This document shows, piece by piece, positions 32,512 through 43,942 of a stretch of DNA of 64,000 nucleotides. The DNA is from Hygrocybe punicea. Its lineage: Eukaryota; Basidiomycota; Agaricomycetes; Agaricales; Hygrophoraceae. The notes under the pieces are model-generated. The model worked only from the letters and a program-made list of their open reading frames with translations. It had not been told where the DNA came from and did not search any database. The translations under genes and the position numbers were made by a program. Every line of letters begins with the position of its first letter. Within the stretch, counting starts at the first letter, position 1. The stretch is taken from positions 4,278,001-4,342,000 of the forward strand of contig OY744467.1 in assembly GCA_963556145.1 (NCBI GenBank). Direction: 5' to 3'.

Positions 32512-34326
32512 TCAAGTGTTGGTGTGCTTTTCGCATTGGTCTGCCCCCTCCTGGTGCTCTCTCTGTTGGTCTTCTCTGTTCTCCCATGTTTTAATTAAAC
32601 AGACACTCGTTGTGTAGTACACCCTGCATTTATACTACCCGAACACTTTCCTTTATTTCTTCTTTTTACTTTCCCGTCCTCCCTCGATGCTCAAAAACGA
32701 CCATACCCAGCCTCTATCTCTCACCCCCGCATGGGCCACGTCTGTTTTTTCTTTGGTTTTCTTTTTTTTTTTGCTGCAAAAATATCGTCGTCTTTCCTTT
32801 TGCTCTCGTCTATATAATAGCAATTTGTAGTATTCCTCGTTAACGTTTCCTACCACTGGTTTTACAACCTACCACCACCTCGTCATCCACTGTCCTTTTT
32901 TTTTTTTTGTTCTTGTTCTTGTTCTGAACCTCTCTCTGTCCCTGCCCACAAGAACAATTTTTGGTCGTTTTTCTTCTTTCTACTACATATATTATCCTAG
33001 TTCAGTTTTTATTTACTGCTATATAAGGTGTGGGGGTTGTTCCTTTTTAATTCCAAATTTTGATGATCCCCGCAGCTGTCTGCTGTCAAAAGTCTTCAAA
33101 AGTCTGCAAATCACTTGAAGACCAGAACAGCAGAACAGAACCTTAACCGGAGGCCCTCGCGGGGACTATCCAAAATTTCCATTTATTAACGTAGCCCCGA
33201 AGTCGTACGTACCCCCGTTTCAATTTGGTCATCGGATCGTATATGCACATCATGTATTATGGACGATCGTTCCGTCGGCGGAAATGAACAGGGGACCATT
33301 ATTGGGTGTGCATATGCATATGGTCAAGCAACGATGCAACTGGCAGTACCCACCCCACCCTGTTTCGCGATTCGTAGCGAGTCCGACGAAGATTCGAAGG
33401 ATGTACGGCACCGGCAACCAAAATGCAACCCCCCATCACACTTGCCTGATACCCAAATTACAATAGGCAATAATAGGCAAAATCTAGGTGTAGACTGGTG
33501 CGGACCGTGACGTAACTTTTCAAAGTTCGACCGCCCAAAGATAAGCAAAAAGTAAGGTTTTATCCCTGGCGAAATAGGGGAACCGAACAAGCACAACGTT
33601 GAACACAAAAACACTTTAGATCATGATCGTGACTCCTAGTCAAGGGTTGTCGCTAGTGCATTTTGGGTATAGCGGCGATTTCCGTCCCAGGTTCTGCTTC
33701 TCAAGATCTCACTACTGGCAGGCCTTCCAGTCAGGGTGTGACAGCAAGGATTCAATGTTTCTTTGCCAAGGCAAAACGGATTCAGGGACATGGGTCAGCA
33801 GTTGTGTTCAATAACGTACACCGCTTTCGCCATCCACACCATCCACATACGACACACGGTGGAATTAACCAAAAGGGTCTTACGGGCATCCAGGATATCA
33901 CCCTTGACCTCGGGTATCTCGGAATGAGAGCTTCTCGACGAGCTGACATTGTGGGCCAAATGGAAGAAAAAGGAAACAAGGTCTGGAGCAATCAGGGATG
34001 ACACCTCATAAAAACGCTCAAGGGGTTTGTTTGTGATTATGCCCGACGACATGTCGTGTTACACATTGCACAAAGGATAGAGGTGCAAAGACGCTTGGCT
34101 TTGTTCCACGCTAACGTTCCCCCAACCCCTTAGAGTTTCGTGATAGACGCCGGTGCCTGCGGAGGATAGCTGTAGAAACGCGAGGGCATTGACGCCGACC
34201 ACCCGCTATCGATAGACCCACGATGTTCGCCCCATGTTTCATTTACACGATCTGTCACTTGTGCATTTCGATCCATCATGATAGTGTGTACCTATAACAC
34301 GAAACCTGTCAGTAAAAACATTCGCC
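32512..34326. other. Intergenic region with one small inverted-repeat element
   Basis: 1.8 kb between convergent genes. T-rich 3'-flank sequence follows the homeodomain gene to about 33040. Short open frames at 33260-34060 on both strands lack start context, splice logic or recognisable domains. An inverted-repeat element lies at 33055-33178. Nothing else was identified. Confidence 0.5.
33055..33178. mobile_element. Candidate miniature inverted-repeat element, 124 bp
   Basis: AAATTTTGATGATCCCCGC (33055-33073) is mirrored by GCGGGGACTATCCAAAATTT (33159-33178), an imperfect terminal inverted repeat around about 85 bp of non-coding sequence. No convincing target duplication. Confidence 0.4.
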
Positions 34327-35992
34327 TTATCTCGGCGCCACTTCTCCAGTGAAACTCGCCTGCATCCTTAATCCGTGCACGATGGCCCTTAAACTCATGG
34401 CCTCCTCGTTCAACTTCAGTGTCTCGTTCGTAAGCGCAATGTCGTGTTGTCTCGCCAGAGAGTCCATAGATGCCGACAGCGTGACGATCGATTCTCGTAA
34501 ACTGCTCAGTGATCCTTCGAGTGTCGTGCTCAAATTAATGGGCGCTATTGAGTTCGGTGTTTGCGGTTGCGAGACGGGCCGTGAGTAGATGGGGTGCGAA
34601 GCGTGAGGGACGGTCTGGTTAATGTGGCGCGTATACGCGAGGTTAAGATCGGAGAAGTGAGAGATGTTCGCAGACTGGCGATGTCTGTCTCTCTGTATTC
34701 GGTTTTGGTATTGTTGATGCTCAGAGTGTTGTGTTGAAGACTCGTCGGTGGCTGGAGGGAAGTAAGGGGCTAGGATGTCGGGGTTCGCAGTTGCCGGGAC
34801 TGTCGGAGCGAACGTGTCTTGTGAACCCACCAGAAGAGGAGAAATGGTCGCCTCATGCACAGAAGAGGAAGACATTTGCGCTTCTAGCGGTTGGTCGGAA
34901 GAGACTGGAAGTGTGGGTGGACGATACGCGCCATCTGGTCTATACCACGGTCCTAATGCAGTTTTGACTGCCTGCATCTCACGTTTCATGGTGTGCACCA
35001 CTCCGTCTAGAGTTTCAACTCTATACTTCAACAATAAATTTTCTTCCGTGAGAGTAGCTAGTCGGGAATTGTTCAGTGAGAAAAAATCTTTGATTGATTC
35101 GTACGGGCAAGAAGGGATGTGTGTGGAAGTGAGAGCGCGGCGCGAGCCTGTCCATGGACATCCATTGGAACTATGCTGGCAAGGAACGACGACGTCTGGG
35201 CAAGTGGCGGCATGTGCTACTAAGGAAGCACGAGGGAGCTCGGAGGAGCAAGAAGAACATATTGCTGTCTTCTCGGGACATTCTGTGTTGTGAGACTGGC
35301 GGATATTATCGAGTAAGGTAAACTCACTCCATGAATTTAGGGGGTTTGACTTACTTCCAAGTCAATATACTTGACTCTAGCTCTACAGCCCTCGCATTCA
35401 ACGAGACGGTGCACACATTTGCGTGAATGATTCCCTGCATCGTTCAAGACAAGTTCAACGCATTCAGCCTCAGCGCAAGAGACTCGCGTGTACTGGCAAG
35501 CATCCTTGAGGTGGGAGGCTAATAGTTGCCTTTGACATGTGATAGCACATCCCGATGAGCGATGGGGGCATTCTACCACCAATTCATCCACGAGCTAATC
35601 GCAGGGGAATACAAGGAGGGTAGTGGGTAAAAAAACATTGTGGGGGAGAAGACAACACGACTGACAGATCTGACAATGGTGTTAGCCGGCAGCAAATCAT
35701 CCTTCCCGAGGGGCGAACGGTCAACTGGACACTGAGGTACGTGTTCTATTGCGCGAATAATACAGCCGTGGCAAAATGTGTGAAAGCACGTCCGAGTTGT
35801 CGCTGGCTCCGTAAATGGCATCCTTCGAGGACAGGTCATGAATGGATCATTCCCCAATACAAAGAATGCAAGTCTCACCGGCAAATGCAGCAGACCTAGA
35901 TCGTAATGAGCATGGCCGAAGGACGCAATAAAACGGAATAAAGCGCTGACCAGGTTTGAATTTGGAGTATCAACGTAGTTATATGAAGCCAT
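34327..35992 (-). CDS. RING and TRAF-type zinc-finger protein (putative E3 ubiquitin ligase)
   Basis: Five exons in frame: 35992-35951, 35895-35879 (a 17-nt microexon), 35822-35666, 35594-35355 and 35295-34327, 474 residues. The N-terminal RING is C3HC4: VCCICRMPFTEPATTRTCFH, TFCHGC, then CPVDRSP. The microexon encodes the first Cys pair. It is followed by Cys/His-rich TRAF-type fingers: ECPHRSSGCAITC, HLKDACQYTRVSC, CVHRLVECEGC and ATCPDVVVPCQHSSNGCPW. A short coiled coil follows (LATLTEENLLLKYRVETLDG), then a Ser/Pro/Gln-rich tail. This layout is typical of fungal TRAF-like RING proteins; substrates are unknown. It lies 90 bp downstream of DBP7 on the same strand. Confidence 0.85.
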
Positions 35993-36081
35993 CTCGATAT
36001 TTTTTTTTGTGTCGAACTCCTCGTCAACCGTGACTAGTATGATTTACAGTAACCACGTGACGTCAAGTAAGGATATCATAG

Positions 36082-38640
36082 TTATGTTCGTGATACAGCC
36101 ATCTTTTCCAGTACCTGTCCAGTTGCAATCTGGAATTCCGATGCACCCGTACTCATCATAACGCCTCCCTGTTTCGACATTCGCCCCTTGGTTCGCACAA
36201 TATCCCGCATACGCGTTTCTGCCTTGCCCTCGTGGCCTTCCACCGAATCTCCTTCTCGACGGTTGCTACTAAATTTAAGTTGAGACTTAGATTTCACGTT
36301 GGGCCGCTTCTTGCTACCAGACTTTGAAGCAGAGCCGGTAACAGATTTGGGAGCCTCGCGCAGAGCAAATGCTTTCGCCAAATGTCCGATATGAAGATGC
36401 CGGATATGGAAGATGTGTTTTTCGGTCGATGGATGTGTAGCGTATGCTCTCATGTGAGAAAGGAATGCTTTGCGCGCACATTCAGCATTCTAAGATCGAA
36501 AGTGAGTCAAAGAGGTCACAGAGCTGCAGCAATGAGAGAGCACCTGTTTTTGACGTAGTACCCATTTCTCGAAAGCGAGCTGCACTTCTGTGGCACGTTC
36601 TTCGTATTCCGTCCCCTTGCCTCCAAATCCGGTTCTGAGCACGCTTTCGATTGTCACTCCTTCCAGAGTCCTGTTTCGATTCTCGTCTGCAGTGGCCAGT
36701 CCCCCTTGCATCTTCGCCTCCACCCACTTTACCCACTCAATCTCACTGGGTGAAACTAAACTCCACGCTTCGCCACCTTTTCCTACTCGGGCGGTACGGC
36801 CTACTCGGTGCACATACTCAGTCGCACCACCTTCCGTTGGAAGGTCATGTTGTATGACAGCCCGTACTAGTGGAAGATCCAGTCCACGAGCAGCAAGTGA
36901 GGTACAGAGAAGAATCGAACATGATGGTGTTGGAGGCTTTACGGGCTTATTCTTTGACGGTAGCGCTGCAAATCCTCGAAGAGACGCAATACGGGCAGGA
37001 TTCGGCAGGGAACCATGCAAGCGGAAAATGAAGGTGTCAGGGAGCAGGGATGATCTGACTTTCACCTTGTCACTAATGCCGCTGGATTCAGCCTTTTCGG
37101 CTTCGTCATCCGATTCTGACGAATTGTCCTCTCCGTCCATAGAAGCCGACCCAAGCAACTGCCAATGGAAGTCGACAGAATCGGTGCAACTCAGAAACAC
37201 AATGATTTTGGTTCCACGATGGCTTTGGAATTTTGCGACAAGAGAACGGAGCAAGGCCACCAGCGCGACCAGTCGCAGCTTCAAAGGAACAACGACGTAC
37301 TTCTGGGAGAGCTGCGAGGGTGGCGTAAACTCGTCAGAATTAACAGGCAGCACCACACTGTCGCTATTAGCAACGGGGGTAGTCGGAATTCGATCAATCT
37401 CAGTAGCCTTGATCATGAGCGGACTGACGAGGGCGGCATTCGCCAATTTCTGGACATCTTCCCGTATAGTGGCGGAGCAAAGCACTGTCCTTCTACGACG
37501 TTCCCAGTCCCAACCACCCACTTCCACGCTCTTCCCTTCGTCTAGAGCCTGTAACGCAAGTTTTTTGCGTCCATCCAATCTTTGGATGATTCCAGTAATA
37601 GTCTCCTCAAATCCAAGCTCCATCAAGCGGTCAGCCTCGTCTAGAACTAGCCATCGACATTTACCAACGTTGAAGGACGATGTATTTTGCAGGTGGTCGA
37701 GTAATCGACCAGGCGTCGAGACCAAGATGGGGATGCCCTTTCGCAGCCGAGCTTTTTCGTGCGTCCTGGTAGCACCACCAGTAAGCAGGCCAGAGACAAG
37801 CCAGCGAGTTAACCGAGTAGAAGAAGACCCGGGGTCATCAGCTGACTCGTCTTCAGGACGCAGCCGAAGCTTGAGCAAGGCTTCGAGGACATCCGATATC
37901 TGTTTTGCTAGTTCACGCGTAGGGGCAATGATTATCGCGAGAGAACCTATGGAGCGATCAATGTATGACTGAGTGCTTAGCGGGAGGAGATCTTGGATGA
38001 TTGGCAACAAGAACGCCAGCGTTTTCCCCGATCCAGTCTGGGACTGAATGAATACGTCCCTCGAGGGTGTTTCTTGCGAATTAGTAGATAACATTGCCGA
38101 TAGAGCCGCTCTTTGAATAGAGGTAGGTTTGGAAATATTCATCTTGGTAGATAGATGTGATGTGATCAGTGGATTGAGACCCAAACCCAAGAAGGTCGAG
38201 GAGTCGGCTAATGGAGCATTACTAGGTTTTGAGAAAACTGTGGGTGTATGATTCTGTGCTGGTGCTTCTACTTTGGGGTTATACGAAAAAAGGGAGGAAA
38301 TAATCTGTGTTGGAGGTCGGGAGCTTTGGGCAGGGCGATCGTGTGGTGTCGAGGGAGTAGTGTGTTCGTTTCGAGGACGTTTTGCGGGGCGAAACCCGGG
38401 CCCATCCTCTTCAGTATGTCCGACTTTGCCTGCAAGAGTTTCGTCTGGTCTTGTTTTCCGTTTTGCAACTCGTTTTGCTTTTACCCTATATACACCATAA
38501 TAAGTGCAAGTTTTATTCGAGGATATAATCCAAAATTGCCTGTCTGTCCATTTCCCCCCCTTCCTGTCGGTCGCGGATTTCGACGAAACCGGCTGGTCAT
38601 CGAGGGTAAGGTTCAGGACAAGGTCATCTTCAAGTTCCAT
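36082..38640 (-). CDS. DBP7: DEAD-box ATP-dependent RNA helicase Dbp7 (DDX31 family)
   Basis: Nucleolar RNA helicase for 60S ribosomal subunit assembly. The main exon runs 38640-36544 and the last exon 36489-36082, about 816 residues after removal of a probable 54-bp GC-AG intron at 38539-38486. Helicase motifs in order: [10 protein letters not shown] with TSIQRAAL (Q motif), SQTGSGKT (I), PTRELAKQ (Ia), TPGRLLDHL (Ib), [14 protein letters not shown] (II), LCSATI (III), [14 protein letters not shown] (IV), RGLDLP (V) and [16 protein letters not shown] (VI). The spacer between motifs III and IV and the basic C-terminal extension match Dbp7. It is head-to-head with the cyclophilin gene. Confidence 0.93.
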
Positions 38641-38729
38641 GTTCAAGGATATCAGGGAAATTCCCACGATCTGCAATATACAAATCATCCACGTCAAACT
38701 TTCGTTTTTCAATATTTCCACACCCACCC
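38641..38729. promoter_or_regulatory. 89-bp bidirectional promoter (DBP7 / cyclophilin)
   Basis: The start codons of two divergent genes are only 89 bp apart, so core promoters and both 5' UTRs must fit here. No clear TATA was seen. Confidence 0.6.
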
Positions 38730-40290
38730 ATGTTTGCTCGTCTTTCCGTTGCTCTTCTCGTTATTTCTATCGCAGCCTTTTTCTGCGCGCAATCAGCTGA
38801 AGCCATAAAAGGGCCCAAAATTACCCATAAGGTCTATTTCGACATCAAACATGGGGACAAGGATCTCGGCCGAGGTGCGCTTCACATTTACGATACAGAC
38901 TTGGACTCTCTGCTGAAGTCTTGTCAAAAGTTGTCATGGGCCTTTATGGAGGCGTGAGTTTCATGATTTCGCTCTTACATTACAGCGCCAACCAATGTAT
39001 ATTGCAGTCTGTACCGAAAACGGTAGAGAACTTCCGGGCTCTCGCTACTGGAAAATCCAAGGATGGCAGCGATCTTGGTTTTGGCTACAAAGGTTCTAAA
39101 TTTCACCGGGTCATCAAAAATTTCATGTGAGTAGCCCATCACCCAGTATCCATGACCCTAACTTCAACCTCGTCGTATTTCAGGATACAAGGCGGTGATT
39201 TCAGTATGTAGTGATCAATTCCGCACTGATTCAAGAACTCATCCTTGTGAAGCCAAAGGTGATGGTACTGGTGGAAAGGTAGAAGACGGTTGGATCAATG
39301 CATTTTCCTCATCACTAATTGTCGGTCTTCAGTCGATATACGGTGACAGGTTTGAGGACGAAAACTTGTGAGTCTGCTTAATACCGATGTGCTTCGACTT
39401 TAGTGATATTCATTGGCTCGACTTAGCAAACACAAGCACACGGGACCAGGCATCCTTTCAATGGCCAATGCAGGGAGGGATACCAATGGTACTTCCTGTC
39501 TGACAACTGCACCCCTTCTGCAATACTAAGACACATCTTTCGCAGGCTCTCAATTCGTAATATTGTTTTCTTGGGCTTGGCTGAGTCCGAAATTGATTTT
39601 TGATAATGTAGTTTATCTGCACCGTGGCCACCAGCTGGCTGGACGGAAAACACGTCAGTTTTAGAATCATCTACGATTTCTCATGAATTCTCACGATTTG
39701 TCCACAGGTCGTCTTTGGAAAGGTTCTTGATGGAATGAATATTGTCCATACCATCGGTTTGTGTAAATTCCCTGCTCCACCATCTCTGGGTCACTGAATT
39801 GGAACATTTATAGAGGACGTTGCGAAGGGCGGGTCCGACCGTCCCGTCGAAGACGTCATCATTGCTGACTCCGGCGAGGTATGTTCGTTCTGCCAACCAA
39901 CTTCCTTGGATACTAATTCTGTCTGGTATAGCTTGAAGTTGTGCTTGAGACGGATGCGGAAGGCGACCAGGTGCCTCTTCACGTTGAGCTATGATCGGCT
40001 TGCATCTGTTCATTATGAACCTTTTGCAAATAAAATGCGTTTCTTGTCGACAGGAAACCGATGGAACCGCGGACCACACACCGACAACGACCTCTGAGCC
40101 CGTTTCAGATCTTGACCTTGAACCAGATATGCCCTCCGTTTCATATCCGTATGGAACAGCCTTCTTTGCACTAGTTGTAGTTGGTGTTTCCGCTGCGCTC
40201 TTTGTTTGGTGTGGACTGCGATGGGTTCGACACCTTCTCCGACAGAACGCAAAATACAGGAAAGTAGCCAATGATGATTTGGAGAAATGA
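38730..40290 (+). CDS. Secretory-pathway cyclophilin (peptidyl-prolyl isomerase) with C-terminal membrane anchor
   Basis: Catalyses proline cis-trans isomerisation during protein folding. The signal peptide is [20 protein letters not shown]. About eleven small exons join in frame to give a complete cyclophilin fold: [48 protein letters not shown] (catalytic Arg), [20 protein letters not shown] (active-site Phe and Trp) and [10 protein letters not shown]. After the domain come an acidic linker ([14 protein letters not shown]) and a single transmembrane helix ([20 protein letters not shown]) with a short basic/polar tail ending DDLEK. Location is inferred as ER or secretory membrane with the isomerase in the lumen. 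Convergent with the next gene. Confidence 0.92.
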
Positions 40291-40507
40291 AGGCATTCAC
40301 ACTCATTTATCATCCCCACTTCCATAACTTGGTATTCACTGTCACAACTGTAACTACGACGGGGTATCAGGGAGATTATAAATTCCTTGCTATGATAAAA
40401 AATAAGTTATTGCACCAAGTATTAGTACCGATACCCAAGTGTAGACGGTGAGCGGGTGACCGAGGCCGATTTGGGTGGGTCTGTGCCGATGAGCTACTGT
40501 TGGGAGT

Positions 40508-41482
40508 TCATTGCATGGTGATGAATGTGGTGACGTACGATAAGCCATGGTTATCTGAATATGAACTACAGGTTCCGTTTGCGTTGTTCTAGAAACAAGT
40601 AAGGTTAGTCAGATTCAAGGCAGTTGGGCGAACAAGTTCACCGTAACATCTGCGGGACAACAAACAGACTCCGGTCCCAGATGATCCACGGCTCCCAATG
40701 CGGAGGAATTTTGTACACCTGCCCAGTTTGACCCACAAGGCACAACGGTGTAGCTAATGTTCCACACACCAAAGTCCTAAAAAATTGTATATGGGTCAGG
40801 CAATACACAATACCGAGAATGAACTGACGGTGTATCCCTGCGAATTAAGTATTAGCCGCAAGAAGAAAAAAATAACGACAGATCGATAACAAACGTATTC
40901 GGAAACATTTGAGGGGAAAAAGTCATTCGGAATGGCTGGCGATGGGTAAGCAAGGTCAAAATTGAGGTAGTGGCCAGCTCTACCAAGGGAAAGCATGAGA
41001 ATCAATAAACCGGGTACTAAGAAACGCGTGCTCACTGATTGGGTTTCTGTTCTGTGGCTGAACACCAGCCATGACGAGAAAGAGGACAGAGATCTGTAAC
41101 CTTGATCACGACAGATTTGGTCAAGTTGGGAGGGTAAAATGGCGGATTTGACAGGAATGTGTTTAATAAAGTCAAGTTGAAGCAGGTTCCACAGGCAGGC
41201 CCGTAAGCATGACTGCTGCCTGTGTAAAAAAGATGAGAATGATGGAGTATACATACACAAAGAAGACCTTGTGCTACCGTAGGCCATTTGGTTCAGTGCG
41301 GCGGTAGGGTAATATGTGCTGGATGGTGCACACCCGCAGGCTGCGATGAAGCCCAAGGGTATCTCGTAGTGGGTCATGGTAGCGAACCCCTGGGGAGGAT
41401 AGTGAATCCACGAAGCCACGTCAGGCAGCCACGCAAGCCAGAAGAGTAAGAAGGATGACCGAATACGCAGGCGTACGAGCAT
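40508..41482 (-). CDS. Secreted GH45/expansin-like (double-psi beta-barrel) protein
   Basis: Six exons in frame: 41482-41268, 41215-41036, 40979-40895, 40837-40829 (a 9-nt microexon coding GYT), 40776-40642 and 40588-40508, giving 234 residues. The N-terminal signal is RSSFLLFWLAWLPDVASW. The mature part has paired cysteines and barrel motifs: FIAACGCAPSSTYYPTAALN, YGPACGTCFNL, VVIKVTDLCP, HGWCSA, HYLNFDLAYPSPAIPNDFFP and DFGVWNISYTVVPC. KVTDLCP and NFDL resemble GH45 subfamily C endoglucanases and related barwin/expansin folds, so a role on plant cell-wall glucan is inferred. Catalytic competence is uncertain because a second acidic residue was not identified with confidence. Confidence 0.75.
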
Positions 41483-41967
41483 TAAGATATTCAGCGGGTT
41501 ATTCTGAGAAATAACGTGATTGCGCCGATCGCCGTTTCCGGGGTCGTGGTGTTATTCAACTCCGAAGTCTCACGCGTACCCCGAATGATCTGCAACGATG
41601 ATCGATGACCCAAATACTGCGATTTTCACTTTCTAACAGTCGACGTCAGCGCTTCAGCTTCAGCTTCAGCAGTTCCTTCAACCGGCTGAATTGACCTTTA
41701 TTGAAGCTTGAAGCTTGAAGCTCCATCCTCAGATCGTGCCCACATGCTCAATGTTCATATTAACTGCAAGTAAATCCGAAAGCTACATTGGATCGCCTGA
41801 CCTTACTAGTGCGGCGGCGAGGCCCGCCCGCCCGCCGCCCGCCGCACTGAATCCACTAATTCCGGAACTCAAGGATGATTCGGTCAGCTGAGAAGGAACA
41901 ACGTTCATGCACATGTGGGGTATAAAAAGCATCGTGCTCTGGTTTCTTGTGAAGCCATTTCACAGCC
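41483..41967. other. Intergenic promoter region with short repeats
   Basis: Between divergent genes. It contains GCTTCA tandem copies (41651-41670), TTGAAGC tandem copies (about 41700-41720), a GCCC/GCCG-rich stretch (41818-41846), and TATAAAA at 41921-41927, 47 bp before the formate dehydrogenase ATG. Confidence 0.55.
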
Positions 41968-43847
41968 ATGAAGGTGATCTATCCTTTTTTCTCGTGTCCC
42001 GCTAGCCTCAATATGTCCCTGCAGATTCTCGCAGTTCTCTACAACGGTTTCTCGGCGGCCAAGCAGGAACCCCGACTTCTCGGCACTGTTGAGAATTCGG
42101 TATTTTTCTACTTGTATTATATCGCACAACCGTCTCAAGATCCGCACAGCTGGGTATCAGTGAATGGTTGAAGTCTGAAGGGCACGAATACATCGTAATT
42201 CATCTCCCATTGGGAAGTCGTTTGCCAAGTAACAGCCATATGCACAGGTCACCAGTGACAAAGAGGGACCGGACAGCGGTTTTGAACAGCATATTCTTGA
42301 CGTCCGTTGACCTTCCCTGCTTAATTTCCCCAAATCAGTTCACATGACTCTCCTTAGGCTGAGGTTTTGATTACCACTCCATTCCACCCTGGATACCTCA
42401 CACGCGAATTGATCAACAAGGTACTGACTGATACACTTGGCCAGCTTCTGTCATTCTGAGTCGTGCCTTACACTGCCAGGCCAAAAATCTCAAGCTCTGT
42501 ATCACTGCAGGCGTCGGCTCCGACCATATCGATTTGAATGCAGCAGTTGATCGTAATATCCAAGTATTGGAGGTGAACCCCTTCGTGTCAAAGCTTTTTT
42601 TTTGCCAACTTTATTTCGACTCTTTGTCAGGTGTCTGGATCAAACGTCGTGTCTGTAGCGGAGCACGTTGTTATGTCTATTCTCCTCCTCGTCAGGAATT
42701 TTGTTCCCGCACACGAGGTACCTTTAATGACTGCTTCTCAGTAGCACGTTCATTCAGATGTCCCATGTAGATGTCCGAACGGGGCGATTGGAATGTCTCT
42801 GAGATTGCTCGGAATGCTTATGATCTCGAAGGTAAGGTGGTCGGCACGATCGGAGCCGGTCGCATTGGCTACCGGGTGCTCCAACGCCTCGCCCCCTTCG
42901 ACTGCAAAGAACTTCTTTACTACGACTACAACCCGCTGTGAGTTCATTTTACTTTACGACGTGTCGGGTCTCACAATACATCGTAGTCCAGAGGGTACGA
43001 TCACTTTCATTATTCAGATGCCATGTCTTGAGCAAAATATCTAGCTGCCACTAAAGCTATCAAGGTCCGGAGGGTCGAGGATCTCAAGGTTGGCCATTTC
43101 TAATCGTATTTCGAGTTTCATTCTGACAATGTGGTGGCCAGCAATTCGTGTCTCAGGTAAGTGATGCAACGAAAATAGAGTCCAGGCGCTTACCTCCTCA
43201 ACATTCAGTGTGACGTGGTCACAGTGAACTGCCCATTGCACGAGGGAACCCGCGGACTGGTAAACGAAGAACTGCTCAAACACTTCAAAAAGGTACATCT
43301 CGGTTTGCAGGTCAATTTGATTGACTGCTCATTGCTTGAATCAGGGTGCTTGGCTTGTCAACACGGCGCGCGGTGCTATTTGCGACAAAGATGCTGTCGC
43401 GACGGCCCTAAGCAGTGGGCACCTCGCCGGTATTATTCCGTTCATCCACTAATGCCTAGTCATGTCTGAAATCGCCGTCAAAAAATGCCCAGGTTATTCA
43501 GGTGATGTTTGGAATATCCAGCCTGCCCCCAAGGATCACATCTGGCGCACAATGCGAAATCCCCTCGGTGCAGGAAACGGTATGGTTCCTCATTACTCGG
43601 GTACTACACTGGACGCCCAAGCTCGCTACGCAAATGGGACCAAGAGGATCCTTGAAAATTACCTCAATAATAAGGAGCAAGATCCACAAAACATAATCGT
43701 TGGTTTGGGTAAGAACTTAAGTCTTTGCTTCCGTTCTCCTGACCTTATCTTCACTGAAACAGGGAAATTCGAGACCAAGGCCTGTGCGTACAAGTAAATG
43801 GAAATTGCTCACGTTCTGATGATGTCCTTTTAGACGGTCAACGCTAA
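41968..43847 (+). CDS. FDH1: NAD-dependent formate dehydrogenase
   Basis: Oxidises formate to CO2 with NAD, giving cytosolic NADH and detoxifying formate. A dozen or more small exons starting [10 protein letters not shown] and ending KAYGQR (stop 43845-43847) rebuild a standard-length enzyme. Signatures: [73 protein letters not shown] (catalytic Asn), GTIGAGRIG (Rossmann loop) followed by YYDYN (Asp for NAD preference), [10 protein letters not shown] (catalytic Arg), and [20 protein letters not shown] (catalytic His). No targeting sequence is present. A TATAAAA at 41921 sets the start. Convergent with the cyclin gene, 95 bp away. Confidence 0.94.
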
Positions 43848-43942
43848 ATTTACTTTTAGTTTCATCCTTGTAATGTGAAATCGTATTATCTGGAATAAGG
43901 AACAAATTATGATAGCTTTTTACCGGTGACAGCTGCACACTT

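Noticed and set aside
33663..34052. Open frames on both strands between the homeodomain and TRAF-like genes
   Set aside because: No domain, no promoter or splice logic, and neither frame shows convincing coding bias.
36590..37972. 460-codon plus-strand frame
   Set aside because: It is the antisense shadow of the DBP7 main exon, Ser-rich because of codon complementarity.
41818..41846. GC-rich structured RNA or tRNA
   Set aside because: It is a simple GCCC/GCCG repeat without a cloverleaf or other recognisable fold.
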